64,000 bases of DNA from Vandiemenella viatica (lineage: Eukaryota > Arthropoda > Insecta > Orthoptera > Morabidae): positions 107,319,447-107,383,446 of the forward strand of contig CM061920.1 of NCBI GenBank assembly GCA_031002005.1. The letters are read 5' to 3'. The notes under the pieces are model-generated. The model ran no database searches and had not been told where the DNA came from. It saw only the letters and a program-made list of their open reading frames with translations. Position numbers and translations under genes: made by a program. This document shows positions 1 to 11,866 of the stretch, in pieces. How positions within the stretch are numbered: the first letter of the stretch is position 1; every line of letters starts with the position of its first letter.

Positions 1-1821
1 GTTGATTCCTGCTAGGTTGGTAAGAAGGTGACGAAGTGGGTCGAGTTGGGAGGTATCAGATGGAGCTGCTTGACATTCTTGAATCATGTTCAGGATAATT
101 TGCAATATCTTCTCTATGAGTGCTACTTTTTCGGGTAAGGGGGACTTTTCCTTATACTGGGGTTGAGGAGGGTGTGATAGGTGTTATTGGTATATGATGG
201 GCTACATACATTCTTTGGTAAACAGGAGGGTAATTGGAATTTTGTGCTTTTGGGGTTGCTGGCCTTTGCTTGTTGCGGCCGACGGTAGTAGTAGTATATA
301 TCGGTTGGTTTGGAGAGAGCACTTTACTTTGGTGACGAGACTCTTGATTTTGTTGGATAGGGATCATAGGACAGTTTTGGAAAGCATTTGTTGAGGCTAA
401 ACTAGGTGGCTGCACTGCAATTGGAGAGAGCGGGGGGAATTGCTTTGCGTCGTAATAGAGCGGAGCGGCGCTGGCTGCCTGCGAATATGTATGACGATGG
501 GTGGGATACCAGTTCGGCGTGGGAGAGGCTTTATTATGGGCCGCTGCCTCACGTGCTTTTTGTTGTTGAACTATTACGGGACATATTCTGTCATTGGATA
601 AATGAGGACCGTGACAATGCACACATTGTGGATCAGCTGTGCTGGCACACGTCTCCATAGTATGTGGGCCTCCGAACTTATTGCAGCGGGGAGCGCTGCG
701 GCATTGAGTTATACGATGGCCAAATCGTAAACAATTATCACAGACGAGAATTTGTGGGACGTGAGGTTCGACTGGGCAACGTGCTCCAAAGATTGCTATG
801 TGGTCCGGGAGGGATTGTGATCTAAAAGTGATCATGCATATTGGTATCGGTATTCTCCTATCATTATTTTGGTATGAGTTCTTCTTGGTAAACCGTTTAA
901 CTGCGATAACTGGGTAAGGGCTTTCTATCGCCTGTAGGATTTCTTCTTCTGACAGGGAGGTGTCTACGTCCCTGATAATACCTTGTTTGTTTATCAAAAA
1001 ATTTGGAATGAATGCTTCTAAGTTTCTGTCCTTGAAAACTGTAGATTGAACCAACAAGTTAGCAGAGGCTGCTGAACTGGTTTCGATTTTTAACCTATTT
1101 CTCCAGGCCGCTACGATATTAATGATGTCATGCTTCTGTGCTGGGCTATGTGTATAAAGAAGTTTCCCTATTGACATGGGGTGAAGTCTACCAATATTTT
1201 TATCCACACTTTCCACAAAGACTAAGTATGGACTCGTGTCTGTGCGGCTATATCGGTTATTCTTACTTCTGTCTTTATTGGAATTTAAGTTGGGGCTTGG
1301 CAACTGGGGGACACTATTTTGGTTAGTAGAGTTCCGATTGTTCGATACTATACTTTGAACTCCTTCACAATCCGCGTGAATGCTTGTGATATCCATGCTC
1401 GTACCCTCGTTTGATGTGGTTTGGGTTGGATCACGGCTATCATATTGATGATCTAATTCTGCGGCTGAAGTAGTTGAGTAGAACACCACTGATGACATGG
1501 TTGCTAACTCCTGGGGCACACTCACTGGATTGTTTAATGTTTCAGTGGACATTTCCTCGTTCGGTAGCTCAGTAGGGTTTCCCTCTATTCGAGAACTTTT
1601 AGCAGTTCTTCCGAATTTACATTGTTCAACACTGCGATCGAGGGGCAACTTGCAGAAGCAGCGTCGTTACCTGGGAAGTTGAGCGGTTGAAGATGAAATG
1701 GCTGTGGCTGGATTCCTTGTTGGAAGTGCATCATCGGCGGGGCTGAAGAGGCCGTTTCTGGAAAATAACACGGCTGCAGTGCCGCGTTGAATATTTGCCC
1801 CGTGTCTGGAGGCTCTTCCAT
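1..1821 (-). pseudogene. Non-LTR retrotransposon ORF1 (gag-like, CCHC zinc knuckles), frameshifted
   Basis: Main open frame 1648 to 152 on the minus strand (498 codons). A Q/P/N-rich N-terminal part is followed near residues 300-365 by gag-type zinc knuckles. CDNCLRFGHRITQC fits C-X2-C-X4-H-X4-C. The second knuckle reads CNKFGGPHTMETC, where the usual second Cys is Phe. The third begins CVHCHGPH. This arrangement is known from ORF1 of I/Jockey-type LINEs, an RNA-binding chaperone that acts with the ORF2 reverse transcriptase. A likely upstream start lies at 1821 in another frame, so there is a frameshift between about 1590 and 1640. Past the stop at 152 a third frame stays open to the window edge, implying a second frameshift near 165. 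ORF2 would lie left of the window. The element is a broken copy. Confidence 0.8.
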
Positions 1822-3323
1822 GTTAGGGCACGGCCCAGGCTCTCAGTGGATGCTAAGTATTGAAGCCTAGTTTTGTATAACTTTAGACAATTCAAATTTT
1901 ATACACACTTCACTGCACTGACGGACTGTCAGTTCACTTGACTGTTTACGAGACTGACTAAGCTCCGGAACACGGAAGTGATCGCTATGAGCGCATCAGC
2001 TAGACTGATAAAAATTCTTGCACATCATAGACTTCATGCTCATAGATCACATTTACCTATTCAATTTCGGGGGAATATAAAAGTCAGTGTCAACCACGGA
2101 CCACAAAAGTAACGTAATGGTTTGAGAATTCAGCCTCACATTTTATTTGTCTTTCATCGTATGGGAATAGTAAACATCACAAACTACTGACACTGTAGCA
2201 CTACAGTACTGCTGTGCAGCTGTTTAACCACAGAATGCTTGTCGTGCATTCACCAAAAAAATCAATAAAATAGATCACTCGGATCTGTTCACTATAATCA
2301 TACGGACAATGATAAATCCGTTACAAATATGAGAGACTTATTTTGTCTTCCAGCATCCAGTTACTGATATAATCTCATTAACAGACTGATTGTTCTTTAT
2401 ATGCACAGTGTAGTAAATACTGTTAGATACACCAACTTGTTCTGTTTCAGTAGGCGTCCTTCAAGCATGTTAATGATATCTGCCGCTACCTGAAGCAAAA
2501 TAAGCTGGCTTCGATAGCTGAAATATACATCATGCGCGTAAGAAAGATGAATGTGCTGATCAAATTATATCCGCAGAACCCCATAAAGTCAATAAACCCT
2601 GGCCTTAATAACCTGGTAATAATCAATTTACAATATTCATCGTACGAGGTGCCTGGTTGCAAATGTCTAATTTACCTGCACTGGCATTGCTCCAACCAAT
2701 TTTTCTTCAAAGCAAAAAACACCTAAATACCGCCGAAACCATTCAATTATTTTTATAAGACATTTAAATAAAAGAAACCAGATTCACTGTCCAAGAAACA
2801 ATAAGACATTTATTTACGAATAGCGGAAAAGTGTTTATTGCTTCATTATCATATATGCCAGTTGTTATTTGTGGATATGTGAAAGGAATGGAAATGTTGT
2901 GTGTTTTGAAAGAAGTTTAAATTTATTTCAGACAGCACATCAAGTATTCTGTAAAATAAAGAAATGGCATAGCTGCTTCAATGCATGTACCGGTAACAAG
3001 AATAACAGCAAGAAGAAAGGCAGCTATATCAAGATTGTTGTATCACTCTTGTTCGGGCCACAGTAATAAAAATTAAAATCAGAAAACACGTGGAGAGGAA
3101 GAACAAATATCGTAAAATTTATTATTTCTAGACGGTTATTAGTCACGAGTAACCGTGGATTACCCCCGCATTATGCAACGAGAGGCTCCTCTGAAATCTT
3201 TCGAAGTGGGTAAATGGTCAACAAATAATTCATCCCTAGCGCATAGTGACAATTAACTGCCAAAAATATTTTTCGGTAAGTACCTAGAACTGCAGTTTGA
3301 GGAACTTGTCTCTTAAGAGCGTT
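1822..3323. other. No gene recognised; LINE 5' flank and unique-looking AT-rich DNA
   Basis: The first 150-300 bases after the LINE ORF1 start, up to about 2100, may be its 5' untranslated region. I found no second boundary or TSD. The rest contains only short open frames without recognisable motifs or codon structure. Confidence 0.4.
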
Positions 3324-3331
3324 CTCTAAAT

Positions 3332-3594
3332 TAAAGGTTCCCAAACTGGTGGAGCGAGGTATGGGCCGTGTGGATGATAGCCTTGATCTATACCATCGCA
3401 AGTATTGTCTCCTTCGCCGCTTCTTAGAGTTGAAAACTTTTATTCTATCATAACATTCCTCTGAGATGGCATTGTTAGTACTGAAAAGTAGGCATTAATC
3501 TAATTAATAATAAATTGTGGGCGGGGATGGAGGGACGTCGAATTTTCCGTTTGACGGAAGGGGAGGATGGTACGAAAAACTTTGGGAACACCTA
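3332..3594. mobile_element. hAT-type MITE (263 bp) with perfect 8-bp target duplication
   Basis: Ends are inverted: the left starts TAAAGGTTCCCAAACT and the right end read on the minus strand starts TAGGTGTTCCCAAAGT. The 8 bases CTCTAAAT occur immediately outside both ends (3324-3331 and 3595-3602). An 8-bp TSD and a GGTTCCCAAA-type terminus are typical of non-autonomous hAT (Charlie-like) elements. No coding capacity. Confidence 0.8.
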
Positions 3595-3753
3595 CTCTAA
3601 ATGAATGTGTACAGGGCAAACGAGAGGAGCTTGTGTTGACAAGATTTCAGCTCTTCTGTTAGTCACTTATTAATAACTGTGCTTAACGTTTCGAGAAGAG
3701 TTTTAATAGGCAGTGAAAGAAAACCACTTTCAATCTTAAATCACTGTTGTTAT

Positions 3754-4200
3754 TGTTCAGTCTGCCAGTAAAGGCCCCTGCCAGGCAGACCTCACACACA
3801 ACGCGCCTGCACGCCGGGATACATATACGACTCCAAACAGGCGCAGAGGCATCAAAACAAACCAGGAAAATAAATAGAATCATCTAGAGGCTAAGTGGGA
3901 CCTTTTCGTACAGAGGTCGCCGTACTACCAACCAACGGAATTCCTGCGCCAGGCCGCCTATATAAGCGTAGCCGACAGCTCCACCGGCAGTTCCGGCCTG
4001 ACCGCGGAACCAGCGTCAACTACAGAAGACCACCGGAAGTTCGCGAGAAGTAGAAGCCGTCTCTCTCTACCCCGGATCAGGACCAGGCTAAAATTCTCGA
4101 CGGTCATCCGATAACTGTACCCACATTTGTTTATTGTTTACCAGTTGTTTTGTGTACAGAGTAATAAACCTCAAGGAACCATTAAGTGTAGTTCACTTCA
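3754..4200 (+). mobile_element. Solo LTR of an LTR retrotransposon (447 bp)
   Basis: The segment starts TGTTCAG and ends ACTTCA (TG...CA ends) and is flanked on both sides by GTTAT (3749-3753 and 4201-4205), a 5-bp TSD as left by retroviral-type integrases. Inside are a TATA box (TATATAAG at 3959-3966), a GC-rich stretch downstream of it and a polyadenylation signal AATAAA at 4163-4168, in the order expected for U3-R-U5. No internal retrotransposon sequence lies on either side, so this is probably the product of LTR-LTR recombination. The superfamily cannot be told from the LTR alone. Confidence 0.75.
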
Positions 4201-4205
4201 GTTAT

Positions 4206-5640
4206 GAAACTTGTTTTTTATGCCTCGTGTCATATTAATAAGACGTTTCTTCAGCAAATCACATACATGCCCCAACATACCTAAGTAAATAGACTTGAGA
4301 AAACCCTTAACAGAAGCAAGTATTACAAAACTCAAATTTTAAATATATAAAAACATAAATATTCATCAGATGCTATATTTTGTATTTTAAATCTTTTTTT
4401 TAGTGTGTTTTTGAAACTAATTGCATAACTGCATTGCTCAATAATTTCTAGCAGATTGCTCACTTGTCCGTTAAATACCTGCGTTGTTGCTCTAAGCGTG
4501 GTGGATTTTTCTACGAAATTGCTAGATAAAACAAGGTTTTTTTTGCCTCTAAGAGTACTCATTACCCCTAAATAGTGAAGTTTTCCTGTTTCCGGACGAT
4601 GAGAGACGAACAAAGGAGCGGATCTTGCTTTGTATAACTTGGCGTGTTCTGTCTGTTGTCCCACTTATCACTGCATAAGGTACACGGGAGTTTGTTCAGT
4701 TACATTCAAGTACTGCACATGTGCATGTCTTCGTGTCCTGCAAGTGAAGTCTATGCATGACTCTTCATAGTCATATGTAAATGTGGACAAGACCGAAGTG
4801 ACCAATCTACGAAACTGTTTGAAGCAATCATCCTCAAAAGTTCTCTACCCGGGGCAGCCTTTTTAGCTGGATTTAGCACTATACTTTTGTTATGTGACCG
4901 AAGTAGTACCTGATACTAGGTGGTATCTTGTTCTTTTCTCCAACAGTCTTTCGTGACTTAGTATAGCTTCAAAGCGAACAGGTATCCGTAGTTCTACAGT
5001 ACTGCAGTATCTCTACCAAATGTTAAATTATTCTCTGACATGCTGCATTGTGATTACAGTCCTGTTTCTTTATCCACCACCTTAGCTTCTTTCTTTATTT
5101 GAAAATTTAATCCAGAATAGTTGTAACTTTAAAATAAAGGTAAATGGTTCTCGGAACTACGACGGTACTCACTTGATCTCGTGGTATACAACGCCCTTAA
5201 TTATCTTGACATCAACCAGACTTTATGCCTCAATAAAAAGGAAAAAATACTTCTTGCGGTAAAATAATTGTGATTTGGCCAATTGAAAAGTGTGCCTACT
5301 CCATCATGCATCAACATAAAAAGAACAGTCAATAGACTATTAATGTTTTAAACTAATCAGTAAAGGTTGACGATTGTAAAATTCAACACCAATTTTAATG
5401 TGCTGTTATTATTGTTACATAAATCATATCTCTTCTAAACATTTATTTCCATGCTTTCTCTGTTACTACTTCTACAGCAGGCATAAAGGCAATTTTAGTA
5501 CTTTAAATATCATTGTGTATGTTCAAAGAACTAAGAAGGCAATGTAGATGTTGCGAATATTTCATGCGGTAAGGAAAGTATATAAACAGAGTGACGATGC
5601 GTGTGGCAGATGGGGAAACTTAATTAATGACTTCGACTTG
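4206..5640. other. No gene recognised
   Basis: AT-rich DNA. The longest open frame (minus, 4664-4332, 110 codons) has no recognisable domain, no homolog I know and a low-complexity C-terminus, so I do not call it a gene. Confidence 0.4.
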
Positions 5641-5739
5641 TTATGGCTCGGCGCCTGGGAACGAGCATTCTAAAACGAGCATTTCTAAAACGGAGGGGAG
5701 GGGGGACAGGTCGGCTATTCGCGTGCAACTGTAGTGAGC

Positions 5740-6702
5740 ATCTATGGAAGGTGATAGAAGGACGGTGAAATCAAGAGTAGAGAACAACGCCTCATGACAG
5801 AACATGGACGTCTAGACTTCTCCGATGAGCAAGATAGGCGGCGATCTGTGGCAGATCTGACGGCAGAGTGCAATAGTGGAGCAGGCACAAGTGTTTCGGA
5901 GCACTCTGTTCAGCGCACTTTGTTGAACATTGGACTTCATAGTAGATGACCTAATTACATCGTCAGTTACAATTTCTTTAGTCACAAGATCATCAATGGG
6001 TACGCGTCGCCTGGTCGGATGAATCAAGTTTTTTGTTACAGCAGGTCGATAGTCGTGTCTTCCTTGCGAAGAGCTTCTCGAAACAAGTTTCGAGCCACCG
6101 AGTGTGGTGGTGTAATGGTTAGCGTTCTCGCCTCGCATTCGGGAGGACGCAGGTTCGAATCCACGTCCGGGCATCCAGATTTGGGTTTTCCATGATTTCC
6201 CAAATCACTCCAGGCAAATGCCGGGATGCTTCCTTCGAAAGGCCATGGCCGAATTCCTTCCCATTCCTTGCCCCTCCATCCTTTCCCGTCTCTAAAGACC
6301 TCGCTGTTAAGAGACGTTAAGCAGTTAAAAAAAAAAGTTTCGAGCCGTGGACACAGTCCGGTGGAGGCAGTATTATGCTATAGGAGACATTAAACTGGAC
6401 TTCCATCTGACCTATGGTAGTGATCGAAGGCACCGTAACAGCTGTGAACTGCGTGAAAATTATTGGGGGTCATCTGTGTCCATTCATTCTTCATACATCC
6501 AACGAGTGCGATGGCATCTTCAAAAAGGATAACTGTCCGTGTAAAAGTGCAACAGTGGTCTAAGGAGCACGATAGTGAACTCACGTTGATGCCTTGGCCA
6601 ACAAATTCACCTAATCTCAACCTAATAGAACACACTACTGGGAGCCAGCTTCGCGTGCACAAACCACCGGCCTATAATTTAAGGAAATTGCATGACCTAT
6701 GA
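5740..6702 (+). pseudogene. Tc1-like transposase relic, split by a SINE
   Basis: Left part (about 5790-5945): in one frame it reads a typical Tc1 helix-turn-helix/linker segment with VSEHSVQRTLLNIGLHSR, then a stop. Right part (after the SINE at 6097-6334): SGGGSIML at about 6357 corresponds to the GGSIMVWG block around the second catalytic Asp. The stretch 6540-6702 reads WSKEHDSEL..WPTNSPNLNLIEH, matching the conserved SPDLNPIEH block of the DDE domain, with N where Tc1 transposases have the third catalytic-region Asp. Multiple stops and frameshifts make it inactive. About 130 bases just left of the SINE (5965-6085) do not look like transposase in any frame. Confidence 0.8.
6097..6334 (+). 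mobile_element. SINE-A (tRNA-derived), with 12-bp target duplication
   Basis: Polymerase III promoter boxes are visible: A-box-like TGGTGTAATGGTTAGCG near 6107-6123 and B-box GGTTCGAATCC near 6151. A shared body (CCGGGCATCCAGATTTGGG, then GCCGGGATGCTTCC) follows, ending in an A-tract. AAGTTTCGAGCC flanks it at 6085-6096 and 6335-6346, a perfect 12-bp TSD. It sits inside the Tc1 relic and is therefore younger than that element. This is the best full-length reference copy of the family here. Confidence 0.9.
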
Positions 6703-6831
6703 GTAGGTGCATGGTGCCAGATACCTCCAAAAACCTATCAAGAACTTGTCGAATCCTTGCCACATCACTGCTGTATTACAAGAGAATACAGTGCAAAATG
6801 TCTTCTGGAATCAACAGGGGAAAAAAGCTAT

Positions 6832-6951
6832 GTGTTATTTGAGGGGGGGGGGGGGGTGTTTAGAAGCAAAAGCCACGTCGAGCTACTTGGGGGCAGGGGA
6901 GGTTCACAGGAGGCCAAAATATAGCTACGTATTTTAAGGACGCTCCCTAAA
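6832..6951. mobile_element. Truncated G-rich TIR element (right half), same family as 40236-40588
   Basis: A run of 13-14 G is followed by AAGCAAAAGCCACGTCGAGC and GGTTCACAGGAGGCCAAAAT, both nearly matching the right half of the element at 40236-40588. It ends GACGCTCCC followed by TAA. The left half is missing. Confidence 0.6.
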
Positions 6952-6991
6952 GGCGCATTGCAAAGCCGGTAAGGAATTCTGTCACCATGTC

Positions 6992-7387
6992 TGTGATACC
7001 ACCAGAAATTACAGTATTAGTACGACGCCGTTATCGCTCAGTCACCGATTCGTTGGCATTTCACATCAACATATCAGCCATAGTGCTTAATTTCATGTTT
7101 CATTGCCTTTTGATTTCTCTAAGGAAATTCTAACCTAGAAGTTTGCATTAGCAAAAAGCGTAAAGGAAGTTCATAGAGAAAGGAGTAGCGTAGATCTGAA
7201 GCTTCACAGTATCGTACCTAAACTCGACTTTAGAAGCTTTATCTCTGGAGTATATATAGGTGCTCAGTACGCTGAGTTCGACCCATAAGCTTTATATAAA
7301 TTTGAAACGATCTTGTAGTTTGCAGCTGGCAACTATACGGACAGATGTCTGCCAGGAATAAATATTCTGAAATTTACCAGTTTTACA
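6992..7387 (+). mobile_element. Possible solo LTR
   Basis: TATATATAGG (7251-7260) followed about 100 bases later by AATAAA (7357-7362) resembles LTR promoter and polyadenylation signals, between a TGTGATACC start and a TTTTACA end. I could not find a matching target duplication, so the limits are a guess. Confidence 0.3.
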
Positions 7388-7879
7388 GTGAATCTACCCC
7401 TCTTTTTTTTATGAAAACTGCTTGTTGGGCAGTGTAAAACCATTAATTAGGGGAAATTTTAAAAATATGTTAGTTATGAACCGAGTTCTTTAATTCATTC
7501 CATATTCCATCTTTCGTATCAGTAGTTGCCTGTGGGTGTCGGTTATTTTACAATGCCATGAAGCGTACTCTATCAGACAAGCACATTATTTGCTTCTTGT
7601 ATTATTTAACTGTTTCATTGTTCAGTTTAAGATCTGCATTGATCAGCTAGTAAATAGACTAATGGCGAGTTAGACTAGCGAACTTCTAGACGAAGCGGAC
7701 TTTTTTTCCTGGAGGATGCAGGTTTGGGGCTGTGATCTACGGCATTTAGTCTGCTGCCAAATGAAGGCGGCTCTGCGCCAACTCTTCCAATACATACGGA
7801 CAGCTGATGCCTTCTCTTCACTGTATCAATCTCACCGTTGCAATTAGTACTCAATATTGTCTTCATATTCATCTACTCT
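7388..7879. other. No gene recognised
   Basis: AT-rich sequence with no convincing open frame or repeat signature. Confidence 0.4.
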
Positions 7880-8058
7880 GCTGGTGTGACTGGGTCAGCC
7901 AGATTAATTCGGCATTTGGGAGGATGCGGGTTCCATGGTTCCATGGTTTCCTCCAATCACTCCTGGCGAATGCCGGTATGGTTCCATCAAAACGTCATGG
8001 CCGTCCGTTCCGTTCCTGCCTCTAATTATCTCGAAGTTGACGATGCGTAAAGCCATAA
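7880..8058 (+). mobile_element. SINE-A, diverged copy
   Basis: Retains GCATTTGGGAGGATGCGGGTTC, the CCATGGTTTCC..AATCACTCC block and GAATGCCGG of the SINE-A body, with deletions in the A-box region and the middle. It lies immediately left of the Harbinger terminus. Confidence 0.65.
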
Positions 8059-8254
8059 AGCGGCTCTTACACTAATATTATCAATATCAGTATTGACAAT
8101 ACATTCTTCAATATTGCTCCAACCTACACGATCAATATTATTGACAATAGTTTTATCAATAAATGTGCTCAGTATCTTTCTTTCTGCCTTACAAGCAGGG
8201 TGAATCTTTGTAGTTTTATTCGATGTTTGCTTTTGGATTTTGTCCTTCTAAAAC

Positions 8255-10283
8255 ATGGATAATCGTACAAAAGTTTGCATAGCAATTATTTTAGCGCTTG
8301 GTACTATCTGTCGAGTGAAACGCAAACGCTGGATGAAGAAATGGTTGAAAAAGAAGAATATTGTCATCTAGTACTGTCGAAAGAAATCAGCCACAGGGAT
8401 ATTGAAGATTTTAAAAACTACGTTAGAATGGAGGAAACTACCTTTAATGAATTATTAAAGATGGTTGAACCGGCAGCACACAAATATGAGGGAAAGTGTA
8501 ACTGCTAAGGAAAGATTTATCCTAAACCTGAGGTACTTGGCCACTGGAAGAAATATAGAAGACTTCTGTCATCATGTCGCCAGCAACTATTAGGGAAGCT
8601 GTTGTAGAGACGTGTGAAACGCTTATATATGTTCTGCAAGACTATATGGAGGTAAGTTTTGTATTTATTCATTCATTTTATCAATTTATTCATATAGGTA
8701 TTTTGGATTCTTATCCCTATATGTATGCAATCACTGACTTAAATCACAAAATTGAAGGATGTCAATGTTTTAGCTTGTTGATATGACTCCCTACAGTGGT
8801 ACAGGGATGACCAGTATATTCGTCTTCCTTTATTATTTAACTGCAAGTAAGTAAATCGTACCTACTTATTACATAGTAGTTAAGTGAATGAAATGGGAAG
8901 ATGCGTTAACTACTTGAAGAGAAATACATATGTTTACTATAACTGACAGAACAAATTCAACATTTACACAAAAAACAAACATTAAAAAAATTCCAACTCA
9001 ACCAAAAATCGTGATCACTTTAAAATAACCAACACTCATTCTTTAAGATCCTCAAAATGTGAAGTTCATTTTGGTCTTATGGAGACGTCACAGGTACGGG
9101 AGAAATGTAGTTGAATGTCGAGGATGACGAGGAATTATTACAATACCGGGAATTATCTGAATTTTCAAGATGTTTATTGTCCACAATGATTTTAAGGGAG
9201 TCGCGACCAAGAGTCCCCAAGCTTGCCTCAAATAGGATGTCATTTATTGCTTTTCCTACTAAACCTGTTTGTCTGAACTCTAAAGATTTTTTCCCAAGCT
9301 TTAACAATAGTTGGAATGTTGCTGTCAGGATTCGTTGAGGTTTCTAAAAGTGTAATGCTTTTTGTAAAAGTTCGTTTTGGTTTGAGATTGGACTTTGTAT
9401 TCTTGACCTCTTGTTGCGCGGAGTTTGAAGACGTGGTGGTGGGGGAAGCATTGAAGAACTTGATGCTGCAGAATTATCAGAGGTCTTCTGAGACGGTCCA
9501 CATATTACTTGATTCTGCATACCATCCTCTTCCTTGCCAAATTCCTGGGAACAACAGGGTTAAAAGAATTATTTGCATTCAAGTACACATGATCAAATAA
9601 ATGCTTTATTTATTATATGTATTTAATTAGTGATATTTTTTCAGTTTCTCGCTACTGCTGCACAGTGGGGTGACATAGCTCACGAATTCGGAGTGTGTCA
9701 CCAGTTTTGGAATACGGTTGGCTCACTGGATGGAAAACATGTAGCAATAATGAAACCAGATAAATCAGGTTCCTTGTACTATAATTACAAGGGATACTTC
9801 AGTATCGTGCTTTTCGCTCTAGTTAATGCGAAAAATGAGTTCATAATGGTTGATGTTGGAATGAACGGTCGAATTTCGGATGGAGGGGTCATGTTCTACT
9901 CCAAATTTGGAGAATTGTTGCAGGAAGGAAAACTGAATTTACGTTCACCTGTACATTTGCCGAATTCAACTGATCTTTTCCCATATGTATTTGTTGCAGA
10001 CGAAGCATTTGCATTAAATAATAATTTATTGAAACCTTATTCGTAAAGATTACTGAATGAACCAAGACAAATATTCAATAAGAGGTTGTCACGAGCTCGA
10101 ATAGTTGTAGAGCACGCATTCGGGATATTGAATTCACGGTTTGGTGTATTCCAAAAACCTATCAACCTCCAGCACCCGAAAGCTACAGTAGTTACACTTG
10201 CCTGTTGTTATTTACTTAATTTCTTGGCAAAGAAAAATCAACTGTACTTTAGTCCAAATGATCGAAGTGCGGAAAACTTGTAA
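8255..10283 (+). pseudogene. Harbinger transposase (HARBI1-like, DDE_Tnp_4), two exons, inactivated
   Basis: Exon 1 runs from ATG 8255 to about 8651, ending ATGGAG before a donor GTAAGT (8652). Exon 2 starts at 9645 after TTTTTTCAG. Both junctions are phase 0. Exon 1 has at least two frameshifts (near 8330 and 8580); pieces include RYLATGRNIEDF and SPATIREAVVE, the N-terminal helical region typical of the family. Exon 2 carries TVGSLDGKHV (first catalytic Asp), MVDVGMNGRISDGGV (second Asp region) and, after an in-frame TAA at 10044-10046, ARIVVEHAFGILNSRF containing the catalytic Glu. The frame then runs to the stop at 10281-10283. The enzyme would cut and paste the element, helped in the nucleus by the MADF/Myb-like partner encoded on the other strand. 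The TAA and the frameshifts make it a pseudogene. Confidence 0.85.
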
Positions 10284-11685
10284 ACTTGCAAAGAAACAGT
10301 TCTACAGTTGGAAGGCAGTCCGTGACAAATTTTGTCATTATTATAACAACGAAGGCAAAAATTGATCTTGTTCACAGATTATTTCTTTTAAATAGTGTTA
10401 CTGTATACCATATTTTTAATCCCTTAAAATACACTATCATTAATACTTATTGCTTTAAAGTTTTTATGTAGAACATAGAGGGAAAATCACGTAAACATAG
10501 TGGGGTTTAATATTTAGGAATGAAATATGCAGTTCTCAAACTAGGTGTTCTCTGAAAAATTCAAATAAATGTAACAGTGATTTTAACGTTTTAAATTCTT
10601 TCTGAATCTTTCAGACGAAACTTGAAATTAAAGAAAATATGTGATAGTTGAATGGCAGTAATTGAAGCTTAATCCCTATTTGAAATGTTCCTTTTTGATA
10701 CATACGTATTAGTTTTTGTATGTAAATCTAATTGTTTTCTTGTGTAATGATCATGTATGTCGCTATTGCTCTAGAGTGCTCTATCTTTACCCATGATTTT
10801 ATTTTTTTAAATGTAAAATGATTTCTAAAAAGTAAATTCATGACAAGGGGAGAGTTTTCTGATATTTAAATAAAGATCTGAAAGATATCCATGTTTTACT
10901 GTTAATCATTATTCTAACTAGTATTTTCTGTTATAATTTCTTCTGGTGATGAAACCCAGAATATAAAATAATATTTGTGGACTAAATTATGAAACGCATC
11001 CACAAAGTTAGAACTTATTGTCCATTATAAACAAACATAGTTGACAATTGTTGCAATGGACGTACAAGGCCGTGTCATTAGTAGCTTCACCTTCAGTTAC
11101 ACCATGCGCAATCAATTCCTACTTTGTGGAGGCGCCTCTCAAAGTATGCATTTATCATTGTTTGTTTACTTGTGGTTAATTTTAAAATAGTAGCTAAAAA
11201 GTACAATAATACAACTCACCGGTTCTACTGCCACTTCCGCTGATTGTTGCTGAACCGGCGTCTCGAACCTCTCAATAAACGACGAGGCAAGAAACAACCA
11301 GGAGGAAGGTGTGTAAACTTCATCTGCGCTCTTCCCTGAACTCTTCGATGCGGCAATCTTCTTCAATTCTTTTCTATAATTTGTGCGTAGACTTTATTTT
11401 CTTTTTTACGTCTTCCCTCTTGTTGGCCCCCGGCTTAGTTCTCACTAGAAGGGGTATGAGGCAGTCAAGAGCTGCATTTCTCGAAGTCTCCTTCATATAC
11501 ATTGGGTTCGTCGGATTCCACAGTTCTGGGGATAATTCGTATTGCTCGATGAAGTGGCGAAGGGCATCTTGTTCCTCCTCACGAGAACCAGATAAGCCAA
11601 CAATGTCTCCACCGTTCGGAAGATCAAAGTCGTCGGTAAAGGGGTCGATCATTGCCGCCACTTCCTTACCCTCACAGAAGCGCAA
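9077..11685 (-). pseudogene. Harbinger second protein, MADF-domain DNA-binding protein, two exons, frameshifted
   Basis: Exon 1 runs leftwards from ATG 11685 to 11220. It encodes an acidic start followed by a MADF domain containing FIEQYELSPELWNP, then LDCLIPLLV. A one-base shift near 11393 moves the frame, after which RTNYRKELKKIAASKSSGK and SSWLFLASSFIERFETP continue the domain. The donor reads GTGAGT (11219 downward) after a complete Pro codon. The proposed acceptor GCAG precedes 9514, phase 0, and exon 2 continues through a Ser-rich linker. After another break near 9335 it contains FRQTGLVGKAINDILFEA, and it stops at 9077. MADF/Myb-like proteins of Harbinger elements are known to carry the transposase to the nucleus and bind transposon ends. 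The transposase's second exon lies inside this gene's intron. Confidence 0.75.
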
Positions 11686-11699
11686 CTTAACTGAACTGA

Positions 11700-11866
11700 G
11701 TATTGATGGAAATATTGACGCTTGCCCCTACACGGTCAATAATATTGACAATATGCCCTCCACTTTCCAGTATTGATGGTCGTATAACAGAAAATTCGGA
11801 TTTCCATCAATACTCCATCAATATCGACCATCAATACAATTTTTAGACCCTAAACGGTCAATTTTA
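11700..11866. repeat. Subterminal palindromic motif cluster of the Harbinger element
   Basis: Several short variants of a GTCAATA-TATTGAC palindrome or its half-sites occur here (for example GGTCAATAATATTGAC at about 11738, CAGTATTGATGG, CCATCAATACTCCATCAAT, CGACCATCAATAC, CGGTCAATTTTACC). The same motif occurs at the left end (8066-8170) and in the right TIR. Repeated subterminal sites are commonly transposase or accessory-protein binding sites; that role here is inference. Confidence 0.5.

Noticed and set aside
4332..4664. 110-codon minus-strand open frame
   Set aside because: No recognisable domain, low-complexity C-terminus, no splice or promoter context; probably chance.
5812..6174. 120-codon minus-strand open frame
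   Set aside because: It runs antisense across the Tc1 relic and into the SINE, so it is a shadow frame.
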